Below, one piece after another: positions 17,647-28,954 of a stretch of 64,000 nucleotides of DNA. The position numbers and the translations under genes were made by a program. Positions within the stretch are counted from its first letter, which is position 1, and each line of letters starts with the position of its first letter. The notes below the pieces were generated by a model. That model searched no databases, was not told the origin of the DNA, and saw nothing but the letters and a program-made list of their open reading frames with translations. Origin of the DNA: Aestuariivita sp. (GTDB lineage: Bacteria > Pseudomonadota > Alphaproteobacteria > Rhodobacterales > Rhodobacteraceae); NCBI GenBank assembly GCA_018401465.1, contig JAGYKE010000005.1:310001-374000 (forward strand), given 5' to 3'.

Positions 17647-18740
17647 GCGCGCGCCCAGACCTGCACGCTGTCTTCCCCCAGCACCGCCTGATCGCGCAGC
17701 CGGAACCGCGGCGCATGGCCCAGACGGTCAAGCCCCATCGCGCCGATCATGGGCAGGCCTTCCGCCCCGATGACCAGCCCCGCCTGCATCGAGATCACCT
17801 CGTCCACCAGATCGGCCCCGAGGAGCGAGGCCGCAAGCGCGCTGCCGCCTTCGCAGAAGACGCGCGTCAGCCCCGCCTCGCCCAGCGCGGCCAGCGCCGC
17901 GGCAGGGTCGATCTGCACGCCGCCCACCGCGCAGGGGATCAGACGCGCGCCCACCTCACGCCACGCACGCTGACGCTCGGCATCCGCATCATGCCCGTGC
18001 AGCAGCCAGAGCGGCACCTCGCGCGCCGTCCGGGCAAGCTGTCCCAAAAGCGGCAGGTCCAGACGGCGCGAAACCACAACGCGCACCGGCTGATGCGCCG
18101 TCCCGAGATCGCGTATGGTCAGCGCCGGGTCATCCGCCCGTGCCGTGCCTGCCCCGACCATGACGGCGTCATGGCGCGCGCGCAGGGCATGCACCATCCG
18201 CCGCGCGGGCACGCCGGTGATCCAGCGACTTTCGCCGGTCGCCGTCGCCATGCGGCCGTCAAGGCTCGCCGCCAGTTTCAGGGTGACGAAGGGGCGACCT
18301 TGGGTGTTGCGCAGGAAGAAGCCCGCATGCGCCGCTGCTGCTTCATCCGCGCAAATCCCTGTGGTGACATCGACACCTGCCGCGCGCAGGCGCGCAAAGC
18401 CCTGTCCCTGCACGCGCGGGTCGGGATCGGCCAGCGGTGCCACGACGCGCGTAACCCCGGCGGCGATCAGCGCATCGGCGCAAGGCGGCGTGTGCCCGTG
18501 ATGGGCGCAAGGCTCCAGCGTGACATAGGCCGTCGCCGCTCGGGCCGCGGCACCGGCCTGCGCCAGCGCCACCGTTTCCGCATGGGGCCTACCGCCCGGC
18601 TGGGTCCAGCCGCGCCCGACGACGCGCGAGCCCGACACGATCACACAGCCCACCGCCGGGTTGGGCCAGACACGGCCCTGCCCCCGTCGCCCCAGCGTCA
18701 GCGCAAGGCGCATCCACCGGTCGTCGGCGGCCCCGGACAT
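17643..18740 (-). CDS. ribD: Bifunctional riboflavin deaminase/reductase
   Basis: RibD deaminates the pyrimidine product of GTP cyclohydrolase II and then reduces its ribosyl side chain. The deaminase half (about residues 1-145) has PHAETVAL and PCAHHGHTPPC, which provide the zinc ligands. The reductase half (about 150-365) begins FVTLKLAASLDGRMA. The length is normal. The gene is co-directional with nrdR 6 bases upstream and is separated from ribE by the capsule genes. Confidence 0.96.
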   Translation of the reverse strand: MSGAADDRWMRLALTLGRRGQGRVWPNPAVGCVIVSGSRVVGRGWTQPGGRPHAETVALAQAGAAARAATAYVTLEPCAHHGHTPPCADALIAAGVTRVVAPLADPDPRVQGQGFARLRAAGVDVTTGICADEAAAAHAGFFLRNTQGRPFVTLKLAASLDGRMATATGESRWITGVPARRMVHALRARHDAVMVGAGTARADDPALTIRDLGTAHQPVRVVVSRRLDLPLLGQLARTAREVPLWLLHGHDADAERQRAWREVGARLIPCAVGGVQIDPAAALAALGEAGLTRVFCEGGSALAASLLGADLVDEVISMQAGLVIGAEGLPMIGAMGLDRLGHAPRFRLRDQAVLGEDSVQVWARA

Positions 18741-18746
18741 GGGGGC

Positions 18747-19214
18747 TCAGCCTTCGGTTTGCGAATGCGGGCGCAGTTCGGCGACGAAATCCTCGAAATC
18801 GTCGGCGGCCTGGAAGTTCTTGTAGACGCTCGCGAAGCGCACATAGGCCACGGTATCGATACGGGCCAGAGACTCCATCACGATCTCGCCGATCTTCTTG
18901 GACGGGATGTCCGTCTCGCCCATGCTTTCCAGTCGCCGCACGATCCCGGAAATCATCTGGTCGATGCGCTCGGGATCGATGGGTCGCTTCTGCATCGAAA
19001 TGCGGATGGAGCGTTCCAGCTTGTCGCGGTCGAAATCCTCGCGCCGGCCGCTTGTCTTGATGACGACCAGATCGCGCAGTTGCACGCGTTCATAGGTGGT
19101 GAAGCGTCCGCCGCAGGCCGGGCAGAAGCGCCGGCGCCGGATCGACACATGGTCTTCCGCGGGGCGCGAATCCTTTACCTGGGTGTCGATGTTTCCGCAA
19201 AACGGGCAGCGCAT
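18747..19214 (-). CDS. nrdR: Transcriptional repressor NrdR
   Basis: NrdR represses ribonucleotide reductase genes according to ATP/dATP levels. The zinc ribbon comprises C3 and C6 (MRCPFCGN) and C31 and C34 (CPACGG), followed by an ATP-cone domain (about residues 49-139, [17 protein letters not shown]). I chose the ATG at 19214 after GAGGGGACAGG; the frame extends to 19280 without family similarity. It is followed closely by ribD, the usual arrangement. Confidence 0.96.
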   Translation of the reverse strand: MRCPFCGNIDTQVKDSRPAEDHVSIRRRRFCPACGGRFTTYERVQLRDLVVIKTSGRREDFDRDKLERSIRISMQKRPIDPERIDQMISGIVRRLESMGETDIPSKKIGEIVMESLARIDTVAYVRFASVYKNFQAADDFEDFVAELRPHSQTEG

Positions 19215-19268
19215 TGCCTGTCCCCTCTTCCCTGTCTTCTGCCTCGGGTCTTGTGGGACGTTCGGCCC

Positions 19269-19282
19269 ACTTGAATACAAGT
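19269..19282. promoter_or_regulatory. Palindrome upstream of nrdR
   Basis: ACTTG-AATA-CAAGT is a perfect 5-bp inverted repeat 55 bases upstream of nrdR. It directly follows CTATAC on the minus strand, a possible -10, so it could be an operator near the transcription start. A second imperfect repeat (TTGGGTAG about 19301, CTACCCCAA about 19319) is next to it. Whether NrdR itself binds here is unknown; the sequence is not a clear NrdR box. Confidence 0.35.
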
Positions 19283-19349
19283 ATAGGGACCGCGCTAGGA
19301 TTTGGGTAGCGGGAAAATACTACCCCAAAATACGCCGCGACAGGGGGTG

Positions 19350-19772
19350 TTATGGGAAGCGCGGGTTCCGTTCGCCGAAGTGGTCGTAGCAATACTGCTG
19401 CGCCACAGCCGCGCTGAGGCTGTCGCCCACCGCATCGAGGCTGAGGAACAATTGACCGACGAAAGACCGCGCATCCGCCGCAGCCGGCGGCGTGAGCGAG
19501 AAGGTCACCGCCTTCTTGCCCGGTTCGGTCAGCGACGGAGCGGGGCCCTGCACCAGATAGACGCGCGCGTTCGAGCGCGTGCGCAACGCGCGGAGCGCGT
19601 AATCCCCCGCCCCGCACCAGAACTGGGCCGGACCCGCACCGACGCGCGAGACCACCTCGAAATCGCCGTTCGGCAGGGGGTTCACTTCGTGCCGGTTGAG
19701 CGCGCGGAACGTGTCGGCCTGCGCGGCGGTGGCAAGGGTGAGGGCGATGGCGAGGGCAGCGATGACGCGCAT
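19350..19772 (-). CDS. Secreted protein, paralogue of next gene (A)
   Basis: A signal peptide (residues 1-19, ending AAQAD) precedes a mature domain of about 120 residues with cysteines in FWCGAGDYA and QQYCYD, likely a disulfide pair. The pattern FEVVSRVGAGPAQFWCGAGDYA is shared with the gene 4 bases upstream (19777-20187), so the two are tandem duplicates that have diverged strongly. The function is unknown; a periplasmic location is inferred. Confidence 0.75.
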   Translation of the reverse strand: MRVIAALAIALTLATAAQADTFRALNRHEVNPLPNGDFEVVSRVGAGPAQFWCGAGDYALRALRTRSNARVYLVQGPAPSLTEPGKKAVTFSLTPPAAADARSFVGQLFLSLDAVGDSLSAAVAQQYCYDHFGERNPRFP

Positions 19773-19776
19773 GGGA

Positions 19777-20187
19777 TCAGTCCGTGTTGATATCGACGGT
19801 GCAGTATTGCATCCCGAAGTTCACGGAGAGGTTGTCCCCCACGTGATCGACCGACAGGCTGGTGAGCGGGGTAATGGGTTGGATGCCGGCGGCGGCAGGG
19901 TCGAGCGTGAAGCGCACCCCCGACCGACCGGGGCTGAGCGTCGACGGCCCACGGGCCTGCGCCACGTAGATGCGCGCATTGCCGGCCGCGCCCAGACGCT
20001 GGCGCGCGTAATCAGCCGCGCCGCACCAGAAGTTGTTCGCACCCGATTTCCCGGGGCGCGAGACGACCTCGAAGACCGCGGGGGTGATCTGACCGACGGT
20101 CAGCTTGTTCACGGCCTTGAACTCTTTCGCGGCGGCAGGGGCGGCGATGGACAGGGCGGCAAGGGCGATGGCGACATGGCGCAGCAT
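19777..20187 (-). CDS. Secreted protein, paralogue of previous gene (B)
   Basis: A signal peptide (residues 1-20, ending AAPAAAK) precedes a domain with FEVVSRPGKSGANNFWCGAADYA and MQYCTVD. These match its neighbour (19350-19772) in the same order and spacing. The ATG at 20187 follows AAGGA by 8 bases; a longer frame to 20256 is not supported. The pair is separated by only 4 bases and is probably co-transcribed. The function is unknown. Confidence 0.75.
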   Translation of the reverse strand: MLRHVAIALAALSIAAPAAAKEFKAVNKLTVGQITPAVFEVVSRPGKSGANNFWCGAADYARQRLGAAGNARIYVAQARGPSTLSPGRSGVRFTLDPAAAGIQPITPLTSLSVDHVGDNLSVNFGMQYCTVDINTD

Positions 20188-20338
20188 GGGAAATATCCTT
20201 GGGTAATGCATTCTGAAAGATGCGTAGGGGACGCTGCCGGGGAAAGACCGGCTCACGCACGATTTACTCTAACGCACCCGCGCATTGGCGGGAAGGCAGC
20301 GGACGTCGCCAATCCGGTCCATAAGAACGGCGATACAC

Positions 20339-20569
20339 TCAGCCGGCCCGCTGCATCAGCCCGAGTTTCAGCCCCAGCAGGACGAAGGGCGCGCCGTGCA
20401 TCGCGAGATCGAGCATGTCGATGGTCTGCGTCAACTCGCCCGCCGCCAGCATCTTGAGCTTTTCCCAGACATGCGGCTCGGGCACGAAGGGGGCAAGACC
20501 AAGGGTCAGGCACAGGACCATCAGAGCCCAGAGCGGCAGCGCGTCGAGGAGGCGGCGGAGGAGGGTCAA
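20339..20569 (-). CDS. Small two-span membrane protein
   Basis: This 76-residue protein has two hydrophobic segments (about residues 10-28 and 57-72), with a short polar loop between. The likely start is a TTG at 20569, immediately after the TGA of the upstream gene, so expression may depend on coupling. Similar short proteins are sometimes labelled RND transporters by automatic annotation, but it is far too short for one. The function is unknown. Confidence 0.6.
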   Translation of the reverse strand: MTLLRRLLDALPLWALMVLCLTLGLAPFVPEPHVWEKLKMLAAGELTQTIDMLDLAMHGAPFVLLGLKLGLMQRAG

Positions 20570-21063
20570 TCACGTCCTCAGATTTGCAAATGGAAGGCGA
20601 CCATGTTCACGCCGGAAGGCGCAAAGCAGATCACGCTCAAGGCTGCCGGTATCGGCGTCTGTCTCCAACCAGCTGACATGGAACGCATCATAGCCGATCA
20701 CTTGCCAGACGAATCTTCCACCCCAGTGACCGATTGGCTCACCGCGTCCGAAACGGGCGTATTCGGCAAGACGCGTCCGAAGGCCCCGTTTCCCCGCCTT
20801 CCCGGAACTCGCCTTTCCGAAATAGAGAATTCGCGCTTCCTTCACCCAATTTCGTGCAAGCGTCTCCACTTCCACCGTAGGATTTTTTCCTTTGAAGCGA
20901 CCCGCCCGACTGTTGCGTGCAAAGACAGGCTCGAAGCCGTCCTGTGCAACGACGGCATAGACCCCTGCACCAGCGGGAACCATCTCCGGTGCGTCCAAGA
21001 CCTGATCAAAGGTCAAGAACCCACCGAACCCCAGCGCAGCCAGGTCAGAGCCCGTACGAAAGC

Positions 21064-21067
<4 letters not shown>
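20570..21067 (-). CDS. GIY-YIG-like nuclease-domain protein coupled to rpoD
   Basis: The GTG at 21067 overlaps the rpoD stop by 4 bases, and GGAG lies about 15 bases upstream inside rpoD. The 165-residue product shows the GIY-YIG order of conserved residues: GVY at 35-37, YFG at 82-84, an arginine in RTRL (97-100), E144 in LERDLL and N162 in PFANL. The spacing between GVY and YFG is longer than usual. Base composition is lower in GC than rpoD, suggesting later acquisition. Nuclease activity and target are inferred only. Confidence 0.65.
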
Positions 21068-23049
<1,982 letters not shown>

Positions 23050-23073
23050 GAAGGTCTCCTGCGGGGTGTCGGG

Positions 23074-23096
23074 TGATTCGCCTGTCCAGCGAATCA
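23074..23096. promoter_or_regulatory. 8-bp inverted repeat in the rpoD leader
   Basis: TGATTCGC (23074-23081) and GCGAATCA (23089-23096) are perfect complements separated by 7 bases. The repeat lies about 25 bases before the rpoD start, so it would form a hairpin in the mRNA leader or be a dimer binding site. No poly-T follows on the minus strand, so it is not a standard terminator. Confidence 0.4.
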
Positions 23097-23164
23097 TTAG
23101 CGCGTATGGGTAATTCGGCCACCCGGTTACCTTGTTTTGTTTGACCTTTCTTTACCAAAACACC

Positions 23165-25102
23165 CTAGCGGCGAGGTTTGTCAAAGCTGATCTGGTCAAT
23201 CAGCGCGCTGAAGGCGTCGCGTTCGCGCTTGCTGATGCGTGCCCCGTTCGCGCCGGTGTCGTATTCGGTTCGGTCTTCCTTCTGGCTGCGCAGAGCTTCG
23301 TCCCGGGCCCTGACCATCTGGGTCAGCCGCCAGGTCACCGCTTCATCGGCAGGTCCGGCCATGTCTTCTGCCGCTTCTGCCACTTCCGCTTCGAGTCCCC
23401 GGTGCGCGGCCAGCTTCGCCAGTTCCTCGGCCACAGTCATGCGGGCAAGGTCGACGTTCCCGGGGTCGCGCAGGCAGGGCGTTATGGCGACATGGCGAAG
23501 GGAATGGAGGTTTTCAAGGGGCCGGGATCCAAGCCGCGCCTCGATTTCCGCCGCCAATGCCCCGGGTGCCGACACGGCAACCGACAAGATGATGTCGCGC
23601 AGCGCGGCATGGTCGGGATCGCGGCAGCTCAGCGCCTCGAGCCCGGCTTCGAACTCGGCGGCGATCTGGGGCGTGGCGATGACGGCGGCCAGGATCACCG
23701 CTTCGCGCAGATGATCCTCGGCCCCCGGCCCGGCCGAGGCGAGAAGCGAGCGTCGCGTGTCGGGGGCGGCCGATTGGGCCGCCTGCGCGCGGCGTGCGCC
23801 GCGCGGCGGCAGGGCCGGGCGGAACAGCTGCCAGCGCAGGTCCTTTATCTCCTGCCCGTAATGCGCGCGGATCGACGGGTCACGGATCAGCTTCAGCTTG
23901 GCGCGCAGCGACTTGTCGAGCGTGGCCTTGCGTTCGGGGCTGTCGAAGACGCGCCCTTCCGTTTCGCGCTGCCACAAAAGCCGCACCATGGGCTGCGCCG
24001 CGTCGAGCACTTTCTGCACCGCCGCCGGGCCGTCGCTGCGGATCAGGTCGTCGGGATCCTTGCCGTCGGGCATCATGGCAAAGCGCAGCGACTGGCCCGC
24101 TTCCAGAAGCGGCAGTGCAAGGTCGATCACCCGCATCGCAGCACGGATACCCGCCGTGTCGCCATCAAGCGCGATGACCGGCTCCGGTGCGATGCGCCAC
24201 AGAAGTTGCAGCTGCGTTTCCGTGATCGCGGTGCCCAGCGGCGCGACGGCGGCTTCGAAACCCGCCTCGCTCAGCGCGATCACGTCCATGTAACCTTCGG
24301 CCACGATCAGCGGCTGGCCCTTTCCGGCCGCGGTGCGCGCGGGGCCGTGGTTGTAGAGGCTCCTGCCCTTGTCGAACAGCTCGGTCTCGGGGCTGTTGAG
24401 GTACTTGGCGCTGTCGGTCGGGTCCATCGCACGGCCGCCAAAGGCGATGCATCGCCCGCGCGCGTCGCGGATCGGGAACATGATGCGATTACGGAAGGTG
24501 TCATAGGGTTTGCCGCCCTCGCGGGTCGACGGCTTGGCAAGCCCCGCGCCGTGGATCAGGTCCTCCGCAACCCCTTTGCCCGTCAGATGATCCCAGAGGC
24601 CCTGCCAGGCATCGGGGGCGAAGCCCAGCTCCCAGCGATCCTGCGCCGCCTCGGACAACCCGCGCCGGGCGAGATAGTCACGCGCCGGTGCCGCGGCGGC
24701 GGTGCGCAGCTGCAGGCGGAAGAACTTCACCGCCTGCTCCATCACCTCGGCCAGCTGGGTGCGCCGGTCGGCCTTTTGCTGCGCCTGTGGATCGCGGGCG
24801 GGCATGGTCATCCCCGCCTCGCGCGCGAGGATTTCGACCGCCTCGATAAAGCTGACGTTCTCGGTCTCCTTCACGAAGCCGATGGCGTCGCCCTTCGCGT
24901 GGCAGCCGAAGCAGTAGTAATAGCCCTTGCGGTCATCCACATGAAAAGACGCAGACTTTTCCTGATGGAACGGGCAAGGCGCCCACATGTCGCCCTTGGC
25001 CTGGTTCGACTTGCGCATGTCCCACATGACCTTGCGCCCCACCACCTGGGTCAGGCTGGTGCGGGTGCGCAACTCGTCAAGGAATCCGGGGGGCAGGCTC
25101 AT
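23165..25102 (-). CDS. dnaG: DNA primase
   Basis: DnaG makes RNA primers at the replication fork. The CHC2 zinc finger is seen as CPFHQEK and YYCFGCHAKGD (about residues 42-65). The TOPRIM core has IVAEGYMDVIAL (about 264) and ALDGDTAG (about 308). A C-terminal helicase-binding domain follows. The length (645 aa) is normal for alphaproteobacteria. It is transcribed toward rpoD. Confidence 0.97.
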   Translation of the reverse strand: MSLPPGFLDELRTRTSLTQVVGRKVMWDMRKSNQAKGDMWAPCPFHQEKSASFHVDDRKGYYYCFGCHAKGDAIGFVKETENVSFIEAVEILAREAGMTMPARDPQAQQKADRRTQLAEVMEQAVKFFRLQLRTAAAAPARDYLARRGLSEAAQDRWELGFAPDAWQGLWDHLTGKGVAEDLIHGAGLAKPSTREGGKPYDTFRNRIMFPIRDARGRCIAFGGRAMDPTDSAKYLNSPETELFDKGRSLYNHGPARTAAGKGQPLIVAEGYMDVIALSEAGFEAAVAPLGTAITETQLQLLWRIAPEPVIALDGDTAGIRAAMRVIDLALPLLEAGQSLRFAMMPDGKDPDDLIRSDGPAAVQKVLDAAQPMVRLLWQRETEGRVFDSPERKATLDKSLRAKLKLIRDPSIRAHYGQEIKDLRWQLFRPALPPRGARRAQAAQSAAPDTRRSLLASAGPGAEDHLREAVILAAVIATPQIAAEFEAGLEALSCRDPDHAALRDIILSVAVSAPGALAAEIEARLGSRPLENLHSLRHVAITPCLRDPGNVDLARMTVAEELAKLAAHRGLEAEVAEAAEDMAGPADEAVTWRLTQMVRARDEALRSQKEDRTEYDTGANGARISKRERDAFSALIDQISFDKPRR

Positions 25103-25112
25103 GCCCGCCAGT

Positions 25113-25454
25113 CTAGTTTGAAACGCTCTGCCCCGAAAGGGCGCCGGAGAGATCCTGCGTCAGGCACTGGTCCTTCCAGAAGGCACCAAGGTCTTCGCCC
25201 AACTGCGCCTCGTCCTGCATGTAGACAAAGCTGACAAGTGCCGGGATGACCTGAGCGGTGAACCCCTCGCCCAGATCCTTGTGGCTGCGCTGAAGTTTGC
25301 GCACCGCACGGTCCACGCCATCGCCGCCCACGCGCAACTCCTGCGCCTTGGACACGATGGCGGCGGTCTGGTCGCAGACCTCGGGAGACATGCCCTGCGC
25401 CTGCGCGGACGACGCGGCCAGCGCGGTGGCAAGGATAAGAAAACGAAACGTCAT
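25113..25454 (-). CDS. Small secreted protein upstream of dnaG
   Basis: This 113-residue protein has a signal peptide (residues 1-19, ending SSAQAQ) and two cysteines in the mature part (PEVCDQ and KDQCLTQ), likely a disulfide. It is 10 bases upstream of dnaG in the same direction. I do not recognise a family; the periplasmic location is inferred. Confidence 0.72.
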   Translation of the reverse strand: MTFRFLILATALAASSAQAQGMSPEVCDQTAAIVSKAQELRVGGDGVDRAVRKLQRSHKDLGEGFTAQVIPALVSFVYMQDEAQLGEDLGAFWKDQCLTQDLSGALSGQSVSN

Positions 25455-25488
25455 TGCTGGCTTCCCCCCGAATCGAAGAGGCCCAAGG

Positions 25489-26028
25489 TTAGCCGCGCGC
25501 GGCCACGCCTTCCATGGCGGTTTCGAGATCGTGAACCAGCGTCCCGGCCATGGACCGGAAGGTCATCAGCAGATAGCGGTCCGCCCCCGTGCGCAGGACC
25601 AAACCGGGCATGTGAATGATCGGGGTGCGTGCCGCATGGCCCTGCTTGAAGACATCGGGGCGCAGATCGACCGACACGAGCCGTACCAGCACGTCGCGCG
25701 CCGACGGCCCGTCAAGCTCGACCGCCGCCCAGGCATCGGTCTGGTCGGTCATCACCGCCCCTTCGATGTGGGCAAGCCGCGGACCCAGAACCATCGTCTG
25801 GCCGCGGCCGAAAAAGACCGCCCGCGCGGCGGCCTTGCCGGTCGAGCGGTTGGGTTTCGGCAAGGCGGCACCGATCTGCGCCTTCAGCGCGTCGGAGACC
25901 GCCTCTTCCTGCCCTTTCAGCGGGGCCACCGAGGTGATCGCCCCGAAGACGATCTCGGTCAGCGTCACATCGCCGATGGTCTTTGGCAGACGCCCCGCAC
26001 AGGCACTTGTCGCAATCAGGTCAGCCAC
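25489..26028 (-). CDS. soxG: Sarcosine oxidase subunit gamma
   Basis: SoxG is the small structural subunit of heterotetrameric sarcosine oxidase. The protein (about 179 aa) contains DAWAAVELDGPSARDVLVRLVSVDL and a C-terminal MAGTLVHDLETAMEG, as in the family. I prefer the GTG at 26028, about 8 bases after GGAGGG; a GTG at 26034 is the alternative. It overlaps the end of soxA and is the last gene of the soxBDAG order. Confidence 0.9.
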   Translation of the reverse strand: MADLIATSACAGRLPKTIGDVTLTEIVFGAITSVAPLKGQEEAVSDALKAQIGAALPKPNRSTGKAAARAVFFGRGQTMVLGPRLAHIEGAVMTDQTDAWAAVELDGPSARDVLVRLVSVDLRPDVFKQGHAARTPIIHMPGLVLRTGADRYLLMTFRSMAGTLVHDLETAMEGVAARG

Positions 26029-28954
26029 GCACACGCCCTCCCTCGGGGTCGAAGAACACCGGGTTCACCACTTCGCAGACCGCCGTGATGCCGCGCACAT
26101 GGTCGACCATCTTCACCGTCTCGCCATAGCGCTCGGGCCCGCGCTTGAGAAACCCCAGCGCCAGCGTGCCGCCCAACGTGGGCGACCAGCAGGTCGAGGT
26201 GATGTAGCCCTGGTCGTTCACCCGCACCGGGGCGTCGTCCATGCCGAACAGATGCGCCCCCGCGATAAGTTGCTGCACCGCGCCCACGGGGCGCAGGCCC
26301 ACCAGTCTTTCCCGCCCCCCGTCCATAAGGCCGGGGCGTTCCGACATGGTCTTGCCGATGCAATCTTTTTTCTGCGACACCATCCGCTGCATGCCGATGT
26401 CGAAGGCAGTGGTGCGGCCATGGATCTCGGCATGGGTGATGTGCCCCTTCTCGATCCGCAGGACGTTCAGCGCCTCCATCCCGTAGAGACCCCCGCCCAT
26501 GCCTTCGGCACGCGCCACCAGAAGCCGGAACAGGCTGTCGCCAAAGCGTGCGGGCACCGCGATCTCGTAGGCATGTTCGCCCGAGAACGAGATGCGGAAA
26601 AGCCTGCCTTCAACACCTTGCACGGCGATCTTCCCGCAGGACATGAAAGGCCAGGTCGCGTCATCGATGGGCTGGTCGAGCAGCCCGTTCAGCAACTCCC
26701 GCGATTTCGGCCCCGCCACGGCGAACTGCGCCCATTGTTCGGTCACCGAGATCATCGACAGGTCCCAGTCGGGCCGCAGGCATTGATGCACGAATTCGAG
26801 ATGCTTCATCACCTGCCCCGCCGCGGCGGTGGTGGTCGTCATCACGAAATGCTGGTCACCCAGCCGCGCCGTGGTGCCGTCATCCATGACATGGCCATCC
26901 TCGCGCAGCATGAGGCCATAGCGTACGCGCCCCTCGGCCAGCGTCGAGAAGCTGTTGGTATAAACGAAGTCGAGCATCGCCGCCGCATCCGGCCCCTGGA
27001 TGTCGATCTTGCCCAGCGTGGACACATCGCAGATGCCGACCGCAGTGCGCACCATCGCCACCTCGCGGTCGCAGGATTGCCGCCACGTCGTCTCGCCCGG
27101 GGCGGGGAAATAGCTCGGGCGGTACCAGAGCCCCGCCTCGATCATCGGCGCGCCGCGCTCGGTCGTGGCCTTGTGGCTGGTGGTCAGGCGCTGCGGGGCA
27201 AAGCCCTTGCCCTGTGCCCCCGCCCCCATCGCGGCGATCGACACCGGCACATAGGGCGGGCGGAACGTGGTCGTGCCCGTCTCGGGGATGCCCCGGCCCG
27301 TCGCATCGGCCAGAATGGCCAATGCGGCGACGTTCGAGTTCTTGCCCTGATCGGTCGCCATCCCTTGGGTGGTATAGCGCTTCATGTGCTCGACCGAGCG
27401 GAAGTTCTCGACCGCGGCCTGATGCACGTCCTTCACCGTCACGTCGTTCTGGAAATCGAGCCAGGCCCGCCCCTTGCCCGGCACATGCCAGAGCGCCGCG
27501 ATGCGGTAGGGATCATCCTCCGCCGGCGGCAGTTCAGGTGCGGCGGCCTTGGCGCCCAGCGCCTCGGCCACGCGCAGCGCCGCCTCGGCCCCTTCGCGCA
27601 GGCAGGCGGCGGTCGAGAAGGCGCCGTTGCAGGCGCCCGCGGCCTCCATCCCCGGCACCGCATCCGGTGCGGGCACGAAGGACAGGATATCGTCGCGCCA
27701 GCGCGGGCGGGCGTTCATGTGGCAGGTCAGATGGACGGTCGGGTTCCAGCCGCCCGAGATGGCAAGGCAATCCGCGGCGATCCGGTCCTCGCGTCCGCCC
27801 CGGCGGATGGTGATCGAGTCCAGCGCCTTGCCGCCGCCGGTGTTGCAGACGACCGAGCCCGAGAAGGTCGGGATGCCGGCCGGTCCCGTCACGCCCTCGC
27901 GGGTATCGATCAGGGCCGCGACATGCACGCCCGCATCGGCCAGATCGCGTGCCGTGCGATGGGCGTCGTCGGTATTGCCGAAGACTGCGACGGACTTGCC
28001 TGTCGCGACGCCCCAACGGTTGAGATAGGCGCGCACCGCGCCCGCCGTCATCACGCCGGGGCGGTCGTTGTTGCGGAAGGCGACGGGCCGTTCCAGCGCC
28101 CCCGCGCACAGGATCGTGCGGCGCGCTGCGATGCGCCAGAAACATTCGCGCGGACGCCGGGGATCGGTGGCGGGCAGGTGGTGGCTCACGCGTTCAAGCG
28201 CGCCGTAGGTGCCGCCGTCATAGGCCCCGGTCACGGTGGTCCGCGTCATGAGACGCACGTTCGGCATCGCGCCAAGTTCGGCCAGCACCTCACCGGCCCA
28301 GACATGCGCGGGACGGCCGCCCACCTCTTCGCGCTCGGCAAGGCACCGCCCGCCCATGCGCGCGTCTTCTTCGGCAAGGATCACGTCGAGCCCCGCGCGC
28401 GCCGCCGTCAGCGCGGCCATCAGACCGGCGGGACCCGACCCGATGACCAGCACATCGCAATGCGCCCAGGCACGTTCATAGCGGTCCTCATTGGGCTGCC
28501 CCGACAGCGCGCCCAAGCCCGCCGCCCGGCGGATCACGGGTTCATAGAGCTTTTCCCAGAAGGCGCGCGGCCACATGAAGGTCTTGTAGTAGAACCCGGC
28601 AGCAAGGAAGGGCGCGAAGAGATCGTTGACCGACATCAGGTCGAAACCCAGCGACGGCCAGCGGTTCTGGCTTGACACCTCAAGGCCCTCGAAGACCTCC
28701 TGCACGGTTGCCCGCGTGTTGGGGTCGGCCGCCGCACCACGGCCGATGGTCACCAGCGCGTTCGGCTCTTCGCTGCCCGCCGTCAGCGGCCCGCGCGGAC
28801 GGTGATACTTGAACGACCGCCCCATCAGGCGGACACCGCCCGCCAGAAGGGCAGAGGCGACGGTGTCGCCTGCAAACCCCTCATGCGCCACACCGTCAAA
28901 GGTGAAGCTGACCGGCGTGTTTCGGTCGATCAGGCCCCTGCCCTGCACCCTCAT
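26021..28954 (-). CDS. soxA: Sarcosine oxidase subunit alpha
   Basis: The alpha subunit (977 aa) binds NAD and, in its C-terminal aminomethyltransferase-like half, tetrahydrofolate that captures the formaldehyde released from sarcosine. An N-terminal 2Fe-2S-like beta-grasp domain (residues 1-100) leads into a dinucleotide-binding region (LVIGSGPAGLMAAL, about 167). The GcvT-like domain begins about residue 600 (PMIEAGLWYRPSYF). The start overlaps the soxD stop by 4 bases. Confidence 0.95.
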   Translation of the reverse strand: MRVQGRGLIDRNTPVSFTFDGVAHEGFAGDTVASALLAGGVRLMGRSFKYHRPRGPLTAGSEEPNALVTIGRGAAADPNTRATVQEVFEGLEVSSQNRWPSLGFDLMSVNDLFAPFLAAGFYYKTFMWPRAFWEKLYEPVIRRAAGLGALSGQPNEDRYERAWAHCDVLVIGSGPAGLMAALTAARAGLDVILAEEDARMGGRCLAEREEVGGRPAHVWAGEVLAELGAMPNVRLMTRTTVTGAYDGGTYGALERVSHHLPATDPRRPRECFWRIAARRTILCAGALERPVAFRNNDRPGVMTAGAVRAYLNRWGVATGKSVAVFGNTDDAHRTARDLADAGVHVAALIDTREGVTGPAGIPTFSGSVVCNTGGGKALDSITIRRGGREDRIAADCLAISGGWNPTVHLTCHMNARPRWRDDILSFVPAPDAVPGMEAAGACNGAFSTAACLREGAEAALRVAEALGAKAAAPELPPAEDDPYRIAALWHVPGKGRAWLDFQNDVTVKDVHQAAVENFRSVEHMKRYTTQGMATDQGKNSNVAALAILADATGRGIPETGTTTFRPPYVPVSIAAMGAGAQGKGFAPQRLTTSHKATTERGAPMIEAGLWYRPSYFPAPGETTWRQSCDREVAMVRTAVGICDVSTLGKIDIQGPDAAAMLDFVYTNSFSTLAEGRVRYGLMLREDGHVMDDGTTARLGDQHFVMTTTTAAAGQVMKHLEFVHQCLRPDWDLSMISVTEQWAQFAVAGPKSRELLNGLLDQPIDDATWPFMSCGKIAVQGVEGRLFRISFSGEHAYEIAVPARFGDSLFRLLVARAEGMGGGLYGMEALNVLRIEKGHITHAEIHGRTTAFDIGMQRMVSQKKDCIGKTMSERPGLMDGGRERLVGLRPVGAVQQLIAGAHLFGMDDAPVRVNDQGYITSTCWSPTLGGTLALGFLKRGPERYGETVKMVDHVRGITAVCEVVNPVFFDPEGGRVRG

